A DNA stretch of 44,871 nucleotides from JBBTTS01 sp038064135 (GCA_038064135.1 JBBTTS010000029.1:1-44871), one strand, 5' to 3'; numbered from the stretch's first letter, positions 1 through 8,160 are shown. Made by a program: numbers and translations. Notes: generated from the letters alone by a model not told the origin.

Positions 1-1770
1 GCTTTTTGGTGTTACTTCTAAAAGCTCGTCGTTTTCTATAAAGTCCAAGCATTCTTCTAGGCTAAATATTGTAGGCGGAGTAAGTTGCGTGACACCGTCG
101 GATGATTTACTGCGCATATTGGTAAGTTGCTTGGCTTTACAAACATTCATTTCCATATCTTCTTGGCGAGTGTTAAGGCCAATAATCTGCCCGGCATATA
201 CTTTTTCGGCTGGATTTACAAAGCAAACTCCTCTTTCTTCTACATTTTGCAGTGAATAAGGAGTTGTGGTGCCCGTTTCAAATGCTATCAAAACCCCATT
301 ACGAAGCTGGTCGAGCGCTGGTACTTGCGGCTGATAGCCAATTGTTAGACTGTTCATTATTATTGTGCCTTTTGTGTTGGTCATTAAAATGTTTCGCATT
401 CCCAACATAGCCCGAGTAGGCATTTCGTATACCAGCTTAGTAACTCCTTTGGGACTAGCGAACTGCTCTTTTAGAACGGCTTTTCTTTGGCCAAGCTCCA
501 TCTGCACGGCACCAACCTGCTCGACCGGAACTTCGATAATAACTTCCTCTAGTGGCTCCTCAGTAGCCCCGTTGTTATCACGAGTGACAACCTGTGGGCG
601 GCCAACCTCAAACTCATAACCTTCTCGGCGCATACTTTCAATTAAGACGCTTAGATGTAATTCGCCTCTGCCAGAAACCAAATAGCCAATACCATCTTCT
701 TCAACTCTAAGTCCGACGTTGGTTTCCAGCTCTTTTTGCAAACGCTCACCAATCTGTCGCGAGGTACTAAATTCACCTTCTAATCCTTTGAATGGGCTAG
801 TATTGGGGCCTAGATATATTTTTAGAGTTGGTGCTTCGACCTCCAGAACTGGCAAAGCCTCGGGTTGTTCGGCGTCAGCTATTGTTTCACCGATCTGTGC
901 AGTGCTAATTCCGGTTAGCTGTACTATATCTCCAGCCACACCACTAGAAACTTCAAAACGACTTACCCCGTGACTCATAAAAACCATTTCCACTTTGGCT
1001 TTGGCATTTGAGCCATCTTTTTTACATAATATAACCTGCTCGCCAGGCTGAACTTTACCCCGAGTAATTCGCCCGATAGCATATTTGCCCTTGTAACTAT
1101 CCCAAGCCAGCGCCGTTACTAACATCTGGAATGGTTTCTCTAGTTCAATTTTAGGTGCTGGGATTTCTTTAATGATCGCGTCAAAAATCGCTTCCAAATC
1201 GGCAACCTCTTCGCCATTTTGCGGAGGGGTAGCCCAGGACTTGCCCGCCCGACCAACTGCATAATATATTGGGTAGTGTAGTTGGTCTTCGTGTACGGCA
1301 AGTTCTAGAAATAAATCTGCCAGTTCGTCTTCTACTTCTTTTATTCGACTGCCCGGTTTATCGATTTTGTTAATAATCACTATCGGCTTTAGTTCGGAAG
1401 CCAAGGCCTTACTTAGTACAAATTTAGTTTGCGGCATTGGTCCTTCTTGAGCATCTACAATCAATAGACATCCATCTGCCATGTTTAGCGTACGTTCAAC
1501 TTCACCACTAAAATCGGCATGTCCGGGGGTATCGATGATGTTGATGCGGTAATCGCCATGCTGTACGGCAGTAACCTTGGCGGTTATGGTAATGCCACGC
1601 TCTTTTTCTTGGTCGCCACTATCCATAATCAAGTCTTGTGTCATTTCGGCCTGATTATCACGAAAAGTCTGTGACTGCTTGAGGAGGCCATCAACCAACG
1701 TTGTTTTGCCGTGGTCAACGTGAGCAATAATTGCAATATTCCTAATTTTGGTAGGGTCTTGAGTAGTCAT
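1..1770 (-). CDS. typA: GTP-binding translational regulator TypA/BipA, 3' end beyond window
   Basis: This is a ribosome-associated translational GTPase of the EF-G-like superfamily, acting in the cytoplasm in ribosome assembly and stress adaptation. I translated 590 codons from ATG at 1770 with no stop before base 1. The family is about 600-615 residues, so only a short C-terminal piece is missing. Visible motifs are the P-loop AHVDHGKTTL near residue 16, the switch regions ERGITI and DTPGHADF, and the specificity motif NKID. These are followed by the EF-G-like domain sequence GRGELHLSVLIESMRREGYE and a TypA-specific C-terminal part. The gene is preceded by its own promoter and a short hairpin leader, so it looks like a single transcription unit. 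Identification is secure. Confidence 0.97.
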   Translation of the reverse strand, partial: MTTQDPTKIRNIAIIAHVDHGKTTLVDGLLKQSQTFRDNQAEMTQDLIMDSGDQEKERGITITAKVTAVQHGDYRINIIDTPGHADFSGEVERTLNMADGCLLIVDAQEGPMPQTKFVLSKALASELKPIVIINKIDKPGSRIKEVEDELADLFLELAVHEDQLHYPIYYAVGRAGKSWATPPQNGEEVADLEAIFDAIIKEIPAPKIELEKPFQMLVTALAWDSYKGKYAIGRITRGKVQPGEQVILCKKDGSNAKAKVEMVFMSHGVSRFEVSSGVAGDIVQLTGISTAQIGETIADAEQPEALPVLEVEAPTLKIYLGPNTSPFKGLEGEFSTSRQIGERLQKELETNVGLRVEEDGIGYLVSGRGELHLSVLIESMRREGYEFEVGRPQVVTRDNNGATEEPLEEVIIEVPVEQVGAVQMELGQRKAVLKEQFASPKGVTKLVYEMPTRAMLGMRNILMTNTKGTIIMNSLTIGYQPQVPALDQLRNGVLIAFETGTTTPYSLQNVEERGVCFVNPAEKVYAGQIIGLNTRQEDMEMNVCKAKQLTNMRSKSSDGVTQLTPPTIFSLEECLDFIENDELLEVTPKS

Positions 1771-1781
1771 CGGTTAAAATA

Positions 1782-1841
1782 AGCGCCTTTTTTGGCGCTA
1801 CCTTTAGGGTATATTATAGCATAACTATATTACTTTTGCCA
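1782..1841 (-). promoter_or_regulatory. typA promoter and hairpin in the 5' leader
   Basis: On the minus strand a -10 box TATAAT lies at 1813-1818, and a weak -35 (TGGCAA) lies 17 bp upstream. Between the predicted transcription start (about 1806) and the typA ATG, a perfect 6-bp hairpin AGCGCC-A6-GGCGCT (1782-1799) is followed by TTATTTT. It resembles a weak terminator or attenuator inside the leader. The promoter is seen in sequence; any regulatory role for the hairpin is inference. Confidence 0.6.
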
Positions 1842-1844
1842 TAT

Positions 1845-2228
1845 TTATCTCCAGTTGCGTTCGATTTCGTGAATACGGTCGTGATCTAGGCCAAAAAAGT
1901 GTGCAATTTCGTGCCACAAAGTATGCTTAACTTGAGCAAACACTTGTTCAATAGAATTTGATGATTGTAATATTGGTAATTTAAAAATAGTTATTTTATC
2001 AGGCAAGACTAAGTTGTAGCCCGCACCACGCTTAGTAAGTGGGATCCCTTCGTATAGTCCAAATAAAGTCTGGTCGCAGCGTAGTCGTAATTTTTGACGC
2101 TGCTCTGGTGAAGGCAGGTTTTCATAAGTAATAGCTACATTATTTAGCTTTTCGATATACTCATGAGGCAATTTGTCCATTGACCGAGATATTATGTCCG
2201 AAAATTGTTGATCATTAATTTCAAACAT
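1845..2228 (-). CDS. Small zincin-type metallopeptidase (DUF1025/PF06262-like)
   Basis: This is a 127-residue protein with the extended zinc motif HEIAHFFGLDH (residues about 106-116). It matches HExxHxxGxxH, in which three histidines bind zinc and the glutamate is catalytic. The small size and the position of the motif near the C-terminus fit the minimal metalloprotease family often called zincin-like or DUF1025, whose substrates are unknown. The ATG overlaps the last 8 nt of the upstream hydrolase gene, so the two are probably translationally coupled. No signal peptide is seen, which suggests a cytoplasmic protein. The family call is good; the function is unknown. Confidence 0.85.
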   Translation of the reverse strand: MFEINDQQFSDIISRSMDKLPHEYIEKLNNVAITYENLPSPEQRQKLRLRCDQTLFGLYEGIPLTKRGAGYNLVLPDKITIFKLPILQSSNSIEQVFAQVKHTLWHEIAHFFGLDHDRIHEIERNWR

Positions 2229-3006
2229 TTTTATTCATCAAACTTTCTATGGCCGAGACTGCTAATTCGGGGTTTTTTAATATAGAATTATGGCCGCCGG
2301 GGATTTGTAAAGAATTAACTAGCTTTATCAGATCGCTTTTTTCGGCTGCTCCATCATTTTTACCATAAACAAATAATTTTGGACACTTAATTGTTATCAA
2401 ATCATCGAATGGATGTTGATTTTCGATAATATTTTTCATACTTAAATTATAAGAACGCCAAGTGTGCAAAACAGAATCTTGGGCTACGGCTTTTGTAAGA
2501 TTTGGCAAATATATTGGAGCGATACGCCTACTAATTGGACGCATTCCCCTGCACCACAGTGTGCAGAGAATTTTTGAACTTCGTCCATAATAAGCAAATC
2601 TAAGGCTACTTTTGGAACGTGAAATTTTTTGCTTGGCGATTTCGGGACTGGCATATATTGGCATTCCGAACCCAACTAAAGCAACTACTTTATTTGGATT
2701 TTCAGAGGCGTAGCGAACTGCCAGAAGTGCTCCCATAGAATGTCCCACAATAGTAAATTTTTTAACACCAAGAGATGTAAGGGTATCTTGGACTGCACTA
2801 AGATGGCTGTCGTAATCATATCTAGAATCTTTCGGCTTAGGCGAATTTCCAAAACCTAACAGATCAATTGAAATGCAGTGGAAATTTTTAGAAAGCTTTT
2901 CAATAATGTCTTCCCAAAATCGAAGCGACGATGCCATACCGTGTAAAAATACAATTGTCGGACCACTGCCAGATTCTTTAAAATTAAGTATCGAAATATT
3001 TCTCAT
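2221..3006 (-). CDS. Alpha/beta hydrolase
   Basis: This is a 261-residue alpha/beta-hydrolase-fold protein. The oxyanion-hole motif LHG is at 21-23, the nucleophile elbow GHSMG at 88-92 (Ser90), the acid in YGKND (Asp218) and the catalytic histidine in GGHN (His239). All triad members are therefore present. It has no signal peptide and is probably a cytoplasmic esterase or lipase-like enzyme of unknown substrate. A TAAAAT -10-like box lies about 12 nt before the ATG. It is co-transcribed with the downstream zincin through an ATGTTTGA overlap. A second, only distantly similar hydrolase is at 32680-33432. Confidence 0.88.
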   Translation of the reverse strand: MRNISILNFKESGSGPTIVFLHGMASSLRFWEDIIEKLSKNFHCISIDLLGFGNSPKPKDSRYDYDSHLSAVQDTLTSLGVKKFTIVGHSMGALLAVRYASENPNKVVALVGFGMPIYASPEIAKQKISRSKSSLRFAYYGRSSKILCTLWCRGMRPISRRIAPIYLPNLTKAVAQDSVLHTWRSYNLSMKNIIENQHPFDDLITIKCPKLFVYGKNDGAAEKSDLIKLVNSLQIPGGHNSILKNPELAVSAIESLMNKNV

Positions 3007-3091
3007 GATTCTCGATCTATTTTAGCAAAATTGTTAGTGATATTTCTGTTATAGTTATTAAATTATTGTTATAGGAATACTTAAAACTATT

Positions 3092-4000
3092 TTGCCATTT
3101 ATTAGATGGAGTTACGTCGGGCTCTCATTATTTTTACTGATTAGATTTTGGGCATTTTGGACGCCAGATTTACTTTTTATTATGCTTTTGGTTGGTTTTA
3201 TACTTTGGGGCCAAGCAGTTGAATTTATAAAGAAATTTGTACCATTTTTAGTTTTACTACTTAGCTATGAGGCCCTACGCGGTTTTGCAAATCATGTTAA
3301 TAACAATGTGCATTTCGACATGATGATCAATTGGGATAGGAGTGTATTTGGACAATTACCTACCAGTTGGCTTCAATCATTTTTGTACCTCGGACACCTG
3401 GCCTGGTACGACTTCTTTTTATACGGTCTGTACATGATGCATTTTATAGTTCCGATTGCAATTGCACTTTGGTTTTGGAAAAAGAAACCAAAATTTTACA
3501 GTCCATTTTTAACAGGTCTGCTTTTGATGTCATATGCCGGATTTGTTACATATATTATATACCCGGCTGCGCCACCCTGGATGGCTTCGGACATGGGTTT
3601 AATTGAACCGATTCGTCGAATATCTAGTGACGTATGGGCAGCTTGGGGTGTTAATGATTTCCCTAGCTTGTACGACAAATTCGCCCCTAACCCTGTAGCA
3701 GCCGTGCCCTCACTTCATGCCGCGTACCCACTTTTAATGTGGTTGTTTATCCGCAAAGCATACCCAAAAAATAAATGGCTTGTTTGGGGTTTCTTTGCTT
3801 ATCCAGCGTTAATTTGGTTTGGCATTGTTTATTTGGGCGAACACTACGTTATTGATGTTGTGCTTGGGATAATTTACGCAGTTGTAGCGTATTTATTAAC
3901 CGTTAAGTTTTTTAATTATTTGGACTCAAAAAATTTAAGCCTATCCGCTTGGGCATTAAGACCATTAGTAATTTTACGCAAAAAGCTTATGTTACGATAA
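3092..4000 (+). CDS. PAP2-superfamily membrane phosphatase / AUR1-like transferase
   Basis: This is an integral membrane protein of about 302 residues with six or so hydrophobic segments. It carries the PAP2 signature as PSLH (206-209) and GEHYVID (249-255), giving the catalytic His209, His251 and Asp255. The spacing and the long N-terminal membrane part resemble the inositol-phosphorylceramide synthase-like PAP2_3 group more than small soluble phosphatases. A role in lipid-phosphate or undecaprenyl-lipid metabolism at the membrane is inferred. The best in-frame start is TTG at 3092, with AGGAA about 15 nt upstream; ATT at 3089 would fit the spacing slightly better, so the start is uncertain. 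The next gene follows after 4 nt. Confidence 0.82.
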   Translation: MPFIRWSYVGLSLFLLIRFWAFWTPDLLFIMLLVGFILWGQAVEFIKKFVPFLVLLLSYEALRGFANHVNNNVHFDMMINWDRSVFGQLPTSWLQSFLYLGHLAWYDFFLYGLYMMHFIVPIAIALWFWKKKPKFYSPFLTGLLLMSYAGFVTYIIYPAAPPWMASDMGLIEPIRRISSDVWAAWGVNDFPSLYDKFAPNPVAAVPSLHAAYPLLMWLFIRKAYPKNKWLVWGFFAYPALIWFGIVYLGEHYVIDVVLGIIYAVVAYLLTVKFFNYLDSKNLSLSAWALRPLVILRKKLMLR

Positions 4001-4004
4001 GTGC

Positions 4005-4937
4005 ATGATACCTCTTAGCTCGGCGCTGCGAAACCTTATAGTACTGATTGTATTAATTCCACTCGTAATACTTGTGGTTTTGCAAACCGATAGCCTAAAT
4101 GGTATTTCGTCAGTTATGGCAAACGTGCGGTACGACCGTCTCAGTTTGGGTGTGTTAATGTTTGGCCTAACTTTTATATTGAGTAGTTTAAATTATTCGC
4201 TTTTGGTACTAAAACCTGTACGCGTCAGCCGATTGCTTGTAATACAAATCGCCAGCGGCTTTGCAAATAAGTTAATGCCAGCAGGTTTAGGCAGTATGAC
4301 TTTAAATGCCCGCTACTTAACTCGCAGCGGCCATAATACGGCTCAGGCTATTGCTGTAGCCAGCACAAATAACCTTATCGGAATTTTGGGACATGCAGCT
4401 CTACTTGTAATTGCCCTGCCAGGCTTACTAAATGGCCCACTGCCCTTATCGGTATCCGCTACAGTTAACAAAGTACACGTTTTGATTGTCTGCATAGTAT
4501 TGGCAATTGGTACTTGGGTGATTCTGGGCCGTTGGGGTCGAAAAATAGTCCGAATTGCCAAGCAAAGCACAGTTCATGTTAAGTCGTACCGAAGTAAGCC
4601 AAAGATAATATTAATCTCTGTGGTACTGTCGCTAGGTATTACAGGTGCATACGTTATCACTTTACAAGCGTGTGTTCAGGCTGTCGGATCGCATATACAA
4701 CCTGGTGAGGCATTATTAGCGCTCAGCGCTGGCTTACTAGGTACATCGGTAATGCCTACACCTGGTGGTGCTGGTGGTGCCGAGGCTGGAATTGCCCTGA
4801 TTCTGAGCGGCTTTGGATTGCCGGCAACTTTAGCGGTAAGTAGTGCCCTACTTTATAGATTGATGACTTTTTGGCTCCCCTTAATCCCCGGTTTTGTTGT
4901 TTTTGAATGGTTACAACTTAAAAAACAATTGTTTTAA
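4005..4937 (+). CDS. Flippase-like membrane protein (UPF0104 / LPG_synthase_TM family)
   Basis: This is a 310-residue polytopic membrane protein with about eight hydrophobic segments. It has the family motif PTPGGAGGAEAG near residues 249-260, typical of the UPF0104 family (the transmembrane part of lysylphosphatidylglycerol synthase). Many members are thought to move lipids or lipid-linked precursors. It starts 4 nt after the PAP2 gene, so the two form an operon, and the pairing suggests joint handling of a lipid intermediate (inference). Its stop overlaps the stop of the convergent histidine kinase gene by 4 nt. The exact substrate cannot be read from sequence. Confidence 0.8.
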   Translation: MIPLSSALRNLIVLIVLIPLVILVVLQTDSLNGISSVMANVRYDRLSLGVLMFGLTFILSSLNYSLLVLKPVRVSRLLVIQIASGFANKLMPAGLGSMTLNARYLTRSGHNTAQAIAVASTNNLIGILGHAALLVIALPGLLNGPLPLSVSATVNKVHVLIVCIVLAIGTWVILGRWGRKIVRIAKQSTVHVKSYRSKPKIILISVVLSLGITGAYVITLQACVQAVGSHIQPGEALLALSAGLLGTSVMPTPGGAGGAEAGIALILSGFGLPATLAVSSALLYRLMTFWLPLIPGFVVFEWLQLKKQLF

Positions 4938-6271
4938 TTTTTTTGACTTTCAGCTCGAACAAAGTGTATTCCAAATTCACTGCCCTTATTTACTTCACTT
5001 TTGCAAGTAAGCTCTGCGCCCATTAATTTGGCGTATTGGTCACATATCCAAAGCCCAAGTCCAGCACCGTTTGTTTGAACCACTGCGTCACTACGAACTC
5101 GGTAAAATTGCTCAAATACATCGGGAATTTCATTTTGATCTATTCCGATACCGCTATCTTTTATAAGTACTAAAACCGTGTCGCGATCACTGGCATGTTC
5201 GACGATTATTGAACCCTTGTGGGTAAATTTAATGGCATTTTCCAATAACTCGAAAATAATATGCCCGACAAGCTGTGCGTCGCCCCTAACTTTTTCCGAA
5301 TCTATGGGTTTATGGTAGGTTAATGTTAATTGCTTTGCGTTGGCTTTTTCGTTTATTTTATTAACTTGCTCTTCGATAATTCCGGAAATTTCAAATTCTG
5401 AAGTATTTGGTTTAATTATTCCTTGTTCCAGTTGCATCGCTAATCTTAAATCAGCTGTAAGTTTATCAAGTCTTTGTGTTTCGTGAAGCATATTAGTTAG
5501 GCTTTGTTTGGCAGATTCATCTATCTTGCCAACATTTCCTTCAACCACATCATGCAGTAAGTGCTCTAACCGCCCTGTAGGAACTTGTAATTCATGAGAC
5601 GTGACGTCTAAAAAATCCTCACGCAAAGCGTCTAGTGAGCCACTTTTATGAAATAATTCGGTATATTCAACAAATCTAAAATGATGCAGAAGCAAGATAA
5701 CTGTCAAAGCCGCGCTTAGAGCAGCTACGGCCAATCCAATATTTAATGATTTAGCTAATTCACTTTCGGCTCGGGCAACCGAAATCTGAGTTTCAACTAC
5801 GCCCAATACTAATCCTTCTTGCAATATTGGTGTTAGGGATACCCAGGTATTATTCGATCTAAACTGCTGCACTGATTTTTGATTTGCTGCCAATAATAGT
5901 CGATCGTCACCCGACTTTGTATTATTTTTTTCGGTATTTGTAGATGCGCTAACTATGTAATCACCCCTGCCAGTTGGCGTACTCACACTAATAAGAGAAA
6001 TGTCTTTATTAACTGATTTTATATCGGCTAACTGCTGCTGTAAAACTCCTGGCAGTGTAATATTTTGGCGCAACGAGCTGGATATTATTTCTCCTGTTAG
6101 CGATGATTTAGACTTTAACTGTTCCTGAGTATTTTTCTGCATATTCGCCAAAACCCAAACCATGCCACCCACCATCAAAAGCGGTAAAATTATAATTACC
6201 ACTAGCGAATACCAGTATTCTTTATGCTGTTTTGGGTGATTATTGGTAATTAAACTTGATGATTTTGCCAT
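4934..6271 (-). CDS. Membrane sensor histidine kinase
   Basis: This is a 445-residue sensor kinase. A first membrane helix (about 20-42), an extracytoplasmic sensor region of about 130 residues and a second helix (about 178-199) precede the kinase core. The H box is SHELQVPTG with phospho-acceptor His226. The N box is LLENAIKFT (Asn345), the G1 box DSGIGID (372-378) and the G2 box GAGLGLWI (402-409). All catalytic motifs are intact. The sensor domain is not one I can name. No response regulator is adjacent; the nearest is the receiver-only protein at 10455-10868, so this kinase is an orphan by position. A TACAAT box on the minus strand lies just upstream of the start. Confidence 0.93.
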   Translation of the reverse strand: MAKSSSLITNNHPKQHKEYWYSLVVIIILPLLMVGGMVWVLANMQKNTQEQLKSKSSLTGEIISSSLRQNITLPGVLQQQLADIKSVNKDISLISVSTPTGRGDYIVSASTNTEKNNTKSGDDRLLLAANQKSVQQFRSNNTWVSLTPILQEGLVLGVVETQISVARAESELAKSLNIGLAVAALSAALTVILLLHHFRFVEYTELFHKSGSLDALREDFLDVTSHELQVPTGRLEHLLHDVVEGNVGKIDESAKQSLTNMLHETQRLDKLTADLRLAMQLEQGIIKPNTSEFEISGIIEEQVNKINEKANAKQLTLTYHKPIDSEKVRGDAQLVGHIIFELLENAIKFTHKGSIIVEHASDRDTVLVLIKDSGIGIDQNEIPDVFEQFYRVRSDAVVQTNGAGLGLWICDQYAKLMGAELTCKSEVNKGSEFGIHFVRAESQKN

Positions 6272-6335
6272 AAGAATTATTGGTTAATTGTACACTAAAA
6301 CTGCCCGTTATTGCTTGTGGATAAAACATATGTCA

Positions 6336-6364
6336 TTGAAATAATGTTAGTTTTTTAGTACAAT
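6336..6364 (+). promoter_or_regulatory. Sigma-70-type promoter driving the tRNA-Gln 5'-end copy
   Basis: TTGAAA at 6336-6341 and TACAAT at 6359-6364 are separated by exactly 17 bp. The -10 box begins 18 bp before the copied tRNA-Gln 5' end at 6377. In front of the complete tRNA-Gln the same distance is 19 bp (TATAAT at 6560-6565). The partial copy therefore has a promoter in the position expected for a tRNA gene and is probably transcribed. Confidence 0.7.
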
Positions 6365-6371
6365 CACCTCT

Positions 6372-6573
6372 GTTATTGGGAGTTGGCCAAGTGTGAGAAC
6401 TGCCTTCGGCAGTTTGCAAGGTCGGAAGCCTGGATGGCGATCGCCACCAAGCTGAGACGGGGCCGAGACTGATTAGCGAAACTAGCAAGTCAGATCGTGG
6501 CAAGGCAACAACTTACCGGCGGGCAAACCTCAAGAAGTTAATTAACACCCCTCGTACGTTATAATACGAATCG
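6372..6573 (+). ncRNA. tRNA-Gln 5'-end copy fused to a structured element (putative new RNA)
   Basis: Bases 6372-6391 repeat 6574-6593 exactly: 5 nt of leader plus the first 15 nt of tRNA-Gln. The repeat offset is 202 bp. After the copy comes non-tRNA sequence starting with GTGAGA (6393-6398), a perfect 6-bp hairpin ACTGCC-TTC-GGCAGT (6399-6413) and TTGCAAGG (6414-6421). A palindromic GGCGATCGCC follows, then GACGGGG (6456-6462) and another hairpin around 6468-6495. The GTGAGA-hairpin-TTGCAAGG block and GACGGGG recur at the same order and spacing after the tRNA-Gly 5'-end copy (44636-44708), with compensatory stem changes. No protein is encoded. It could be a tiny integrated element or a dedicated RNA; I know no named family that it matches. 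Confidence 0.6.
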
Positions 6574-6578
6574 GTTAT

Positions 6579-6652
6579 TGGGAGTTGGCCAAGCGGTAAG
6601 GCACTGGGTTCTGGTCCCAGGATCGGGGGTTCGAATCCCTCACTCCCAGCCA
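6579..6652 (+). tRNA. tRNA-Gln (anticodon CTG)
   Basis: A complete 74-nt cloverleaf is present. The acceptor stem TGGGAGT/ACTCCCA is 6579-6585 with 6642-6648, and the discriminator G and the encoded CCA are 6649-6652. The anticodon arm CTGGG-TTCTGGT-CCCAG holds anticodon CTG at 6611-6613, and the T-loop is TTCGAAT. The promoter -10 box TATAAT is at 6560-6565, inside the element that precedes the gene. It is followed by a terminator at 6654-6700. It reads CAG codons. Both of its ends are partly copied nearby, upstream at 6372-6391 and downstream at 6808-6830. Confidence 0.97.
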
Positions 6653-6653
6653 A

Positions 6654-6700
6654 GGTTGTTATGACACATTTATGTGTTTTAACAACCCTGTTTGTTTTTG
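6654..6700 (+). terminator. Rho-independent terminator of tRNA-Gln
   Basis: A GGTTGTT/AACAACC stem (6654-6660 with 6681-6687) encloses an ACACA/TGTGT inner stem. It is followed by CTGTTTGTTTTT. It lies directly after the CCA end. Confidence 0.75.
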
Positions 6701-6830
6701 AGTGATTCGAACGGGCAGTCCTGTGAACTGCCCCGCACCTTGCCCCAGAACGACTAAAAGGAGTTGGGGGTCGACTAAGCAAAACTTATTTTGTTTTGCC
6801 GTCGAGGCGAATCCCTCACTCCCAGCCAAG
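6701..6830 (+). repeat. Structured element ending in a 23-bp copy of the tRNA-Gln 3' end
   Basis: Bases 6808-6830 repeat 6632-6654 exactly (23 bp, offset 176), from tRNA base C56 in the T-loop through CCA plus two bases. Before the copy lie GATTCGAAC (6704-6712), the complement of a T-loop, and a perfect 7-bp hairpin GGGCAGT-CCTGTGA-ACTGCCC (6713-6733). CCTTGC (6738-6743) and CCAGAAC (6745-6751) follow; the latter is complementary to the tRNA-Gln anticodon loop. A two-part hairpin TCGAC..GCAAAAC/GTTTTGC..GTCGA spans 6771-6805. The tRNA-Leu 3'-end copy (43268-43426) shares this order of parts. It has no usable tRNA 5' half, so it is not a tRNA gene. Confidence 0.6.
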
Positions 6831-6962
6831 ATGTGCACCAAACGAGACCTGAATGGTATACATCTTGCCGAGCAGAAATACTAGATTGTTGTTTAAGATT
6901 TATGATTAAAAAGAACTTTTAGGTATTAGCTGTAATATGTTCTGTTTGATGAGATGATATAT
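6831..6962 (+). other. Non-coding gap after the tRNA-Gln 3' copy
   Basis: No gene is seen here. A hairpin with a 7-bp stem AAGATGT/ACATCTT closes directly on the end of the 3' copy (about 6829-6866) but lacks a T-run. The rest is AT-rich upstream sequence of the broken HEPN-like gene. Confidence 0.4.
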
Positions 6963-7589
6963 ATGATGGAAGAAAACACGCAAACACGTATAGCATATAC
7001 GGTGCCCCAACTTGATAAGTAACTTAAATCTACATTCAGAGATTTAGGGTACACAGATGCATTGCTCAAGAATCTCGCTATGTTAGGTATGCAAACCAAA
7101 CATGTATTTAGTTACATTGAATTTTTCAAAAAAGTTACAGTGAGCCACCCTAAAGATAAGCGACTGAGCACAATAGGAACAGCGCATTATTTTGTACATG
7201 AGTCAGCAATAGATTCAACGACAGTGCATCTTTGTAATATTATTGGAAAACCTAATCAGGACTTTGGCTCAATACATATTTTTAAAACTAAAAATTGGAG
7301 CGATTCCAACTTTAAGAACAAACTTGAATATAAAAAGGGTGTAATCGATGAAGAACAAATTGAAAGAATTTTTACGCTAAGATCGAAACTAATCGCCCAC
7401 GTCGACAAAGACATGGATTTTTTAGTTAGTTTTGATGATTTATTAAATTATATGTATATTTTTGAAAAATATATAAAACCAAGTGTTGAAATTATTTTTT
7501 CAGAATTTTTGAATGGAAACCATTCGCAAAGTCTTTATGGCCGTGATTTTTCTCACGACATATACAAACTCCTATTCAATGAATTATGA
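6963..7589 (+). pseudogene. HEPN/AbiU2-like gene interrupted by an in-frame TAA
   Basis: Reading from ATG at 6963 gives a 208-codon frame that is continuous to the stop at 7587-7589, except for one TAA at 7020-7022 (codon 20, context LDK*LKS). The downstream part alone could start at TTG 7062 or ATG 7080. It contains RSKLIAH (7380-7400), fitting the HEPN RNase motif R-x4-6-H, in a setting like AbiU2-type proteins: LRSKLIAHVD followed by an aromatic-rich helix. AbiU2 proteins are linked to phage abortive infection, and HEPN domains often cut RNA, including tRNA. The TAA looks like a CAA-to-TAA change, so the gene is either dead or reduced to a shorter product. It lies next to a toxin-antitoxin pair in an island beside tRNA-Gln. 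The family call is moderate. Confidence 0.55.
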
Positions 7590-7623
7590 ATCTATGTCTA
7601 GGCCACAATGCTAAACGAAACTT

Positions 7624-7887
7624 TTATTTCTTATAAATATCTTTTCGGTGCTGGACTAACAGAATAACGATCGTATCTTTCTCGATATCAAATAGTACAC
7701 GGTAATTACCTACCCTAAACCGATACTGGGCATCAGCTGGCTTGGTTAAGGCCTTCGCAAAGGCAAGTGGGTCCTCTTGACTCGCGAAGTACTCAAGTTT
7801 TACTTTTAATCGTTTTATGATTTGTGCTGGTAGTTTTTGTATGGATTTAACCGCAGGTTTTTTATAAACAAGTTTGTATTTAGACAT
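7624..7887 (-). CDS. RelE/ParE-family toxin
   Basis: This is an 87-residue protein typical of the RelE/ParE toxin fold. It has an N-terminal KPAVKSIQKLP segment, a helical hairpin, and the C-terminal beta-sheet signature YRFRVGNYRVLFDIEKDTIVILLVQHRKDIYKK. The basic and aromatic C-terminal end (HRKDIYKK) is where RelE-type RNases keep catalytic residues, so ribosome-dependent mRNA cleavage is likelier than gyrase poisoning. The gene starts directly after the antitoxin stop (TAA-ATG with no gap), the usual antitoxin-first arrangement. It is probably autoregulated with its partner from the promoter at 8161-8190. Confidence 0.88.
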   Translation of the reverse strand: MSKYKLVYKKPAVKSIQKLPAQIIKRLKVKLEYFASQEDPLAFAKALTKPADAQYRFRVGNYRVLFDIEKDTIVILLVQHRKDIYKK

Positions 7888-8130
7888 TTAGATGTCTCCG
7901 AAGACCTCGTCGTGGCTAAAATATTCTTTGCTTTCCCTGGCTTCCTTAATCTCTTTTAAGTACTTGGGGTTACTTGCTGCCAGCAAATCTTCCAATTGAT
8001 CTAGGTCAATTATTGCTCGCTCTTTTTTTCCGCGGCGAGTGACAATAAGGACCTCATCGTTAGTTATGGAGTCTAGTGCATCGGCAAGATTACCCCTCAG
8101 CTCCGATGCTGTAAGTGTTTTGGTGCCCAT
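7888..8130 (-). CDS. Phd/YefM-type antitoxin
   Basis: This is an 80-residue antitoxin. The N-terminal TLTASELRGNLADALDSI fits the Phd/YefM DNA-binding fold, and the acidic, flexible C-terminus (KEIKEARESKEYFSHDEVFGDI) is the kind of segment that wraps the toxin. GAAGGG lies a few bases before the ATG as a ribosome binding site. The gene directly precedes and abuts the RelE-like toxin. The complex probably represses its own promoter. Confidence 0.88.
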   Translation of the reverse strand: MGTKTLTASELRGNLADALDSITNDEVLIVTRRGKKERAIIDLDQLEDLLAASNPKYLKEIKEARESKEYFSHDEVFGDI

Positions 8131-8160
8131 AATTTTCCCTTCAATTATTATTACGTCTTA

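Noticed and set aside
6468..6495. Hammerhead ribozyme suggested by CUGAUUAG and CGAAAC
   Set aside because: The conserved CUGANGA core is not matched and the third stem with a cleavage site is missing.
6372..6652. A tRNA-Gln gene with a group I intron in the D-loop
   Set aside because: The downstream part contains a complete tRNA including its own 5' end and promoter, so no splicing is needed, and I could not find the conserved group I core (P7 and its GAGACUA-type strand).
6704..6751. An antisense-strand tRNA gene in the tRNA-Gln 3' element
   Set aside because: T-loop and anticodon-loop complements are present, but an extra hairpin separates them and no acceptor or D-arm can be drawn.
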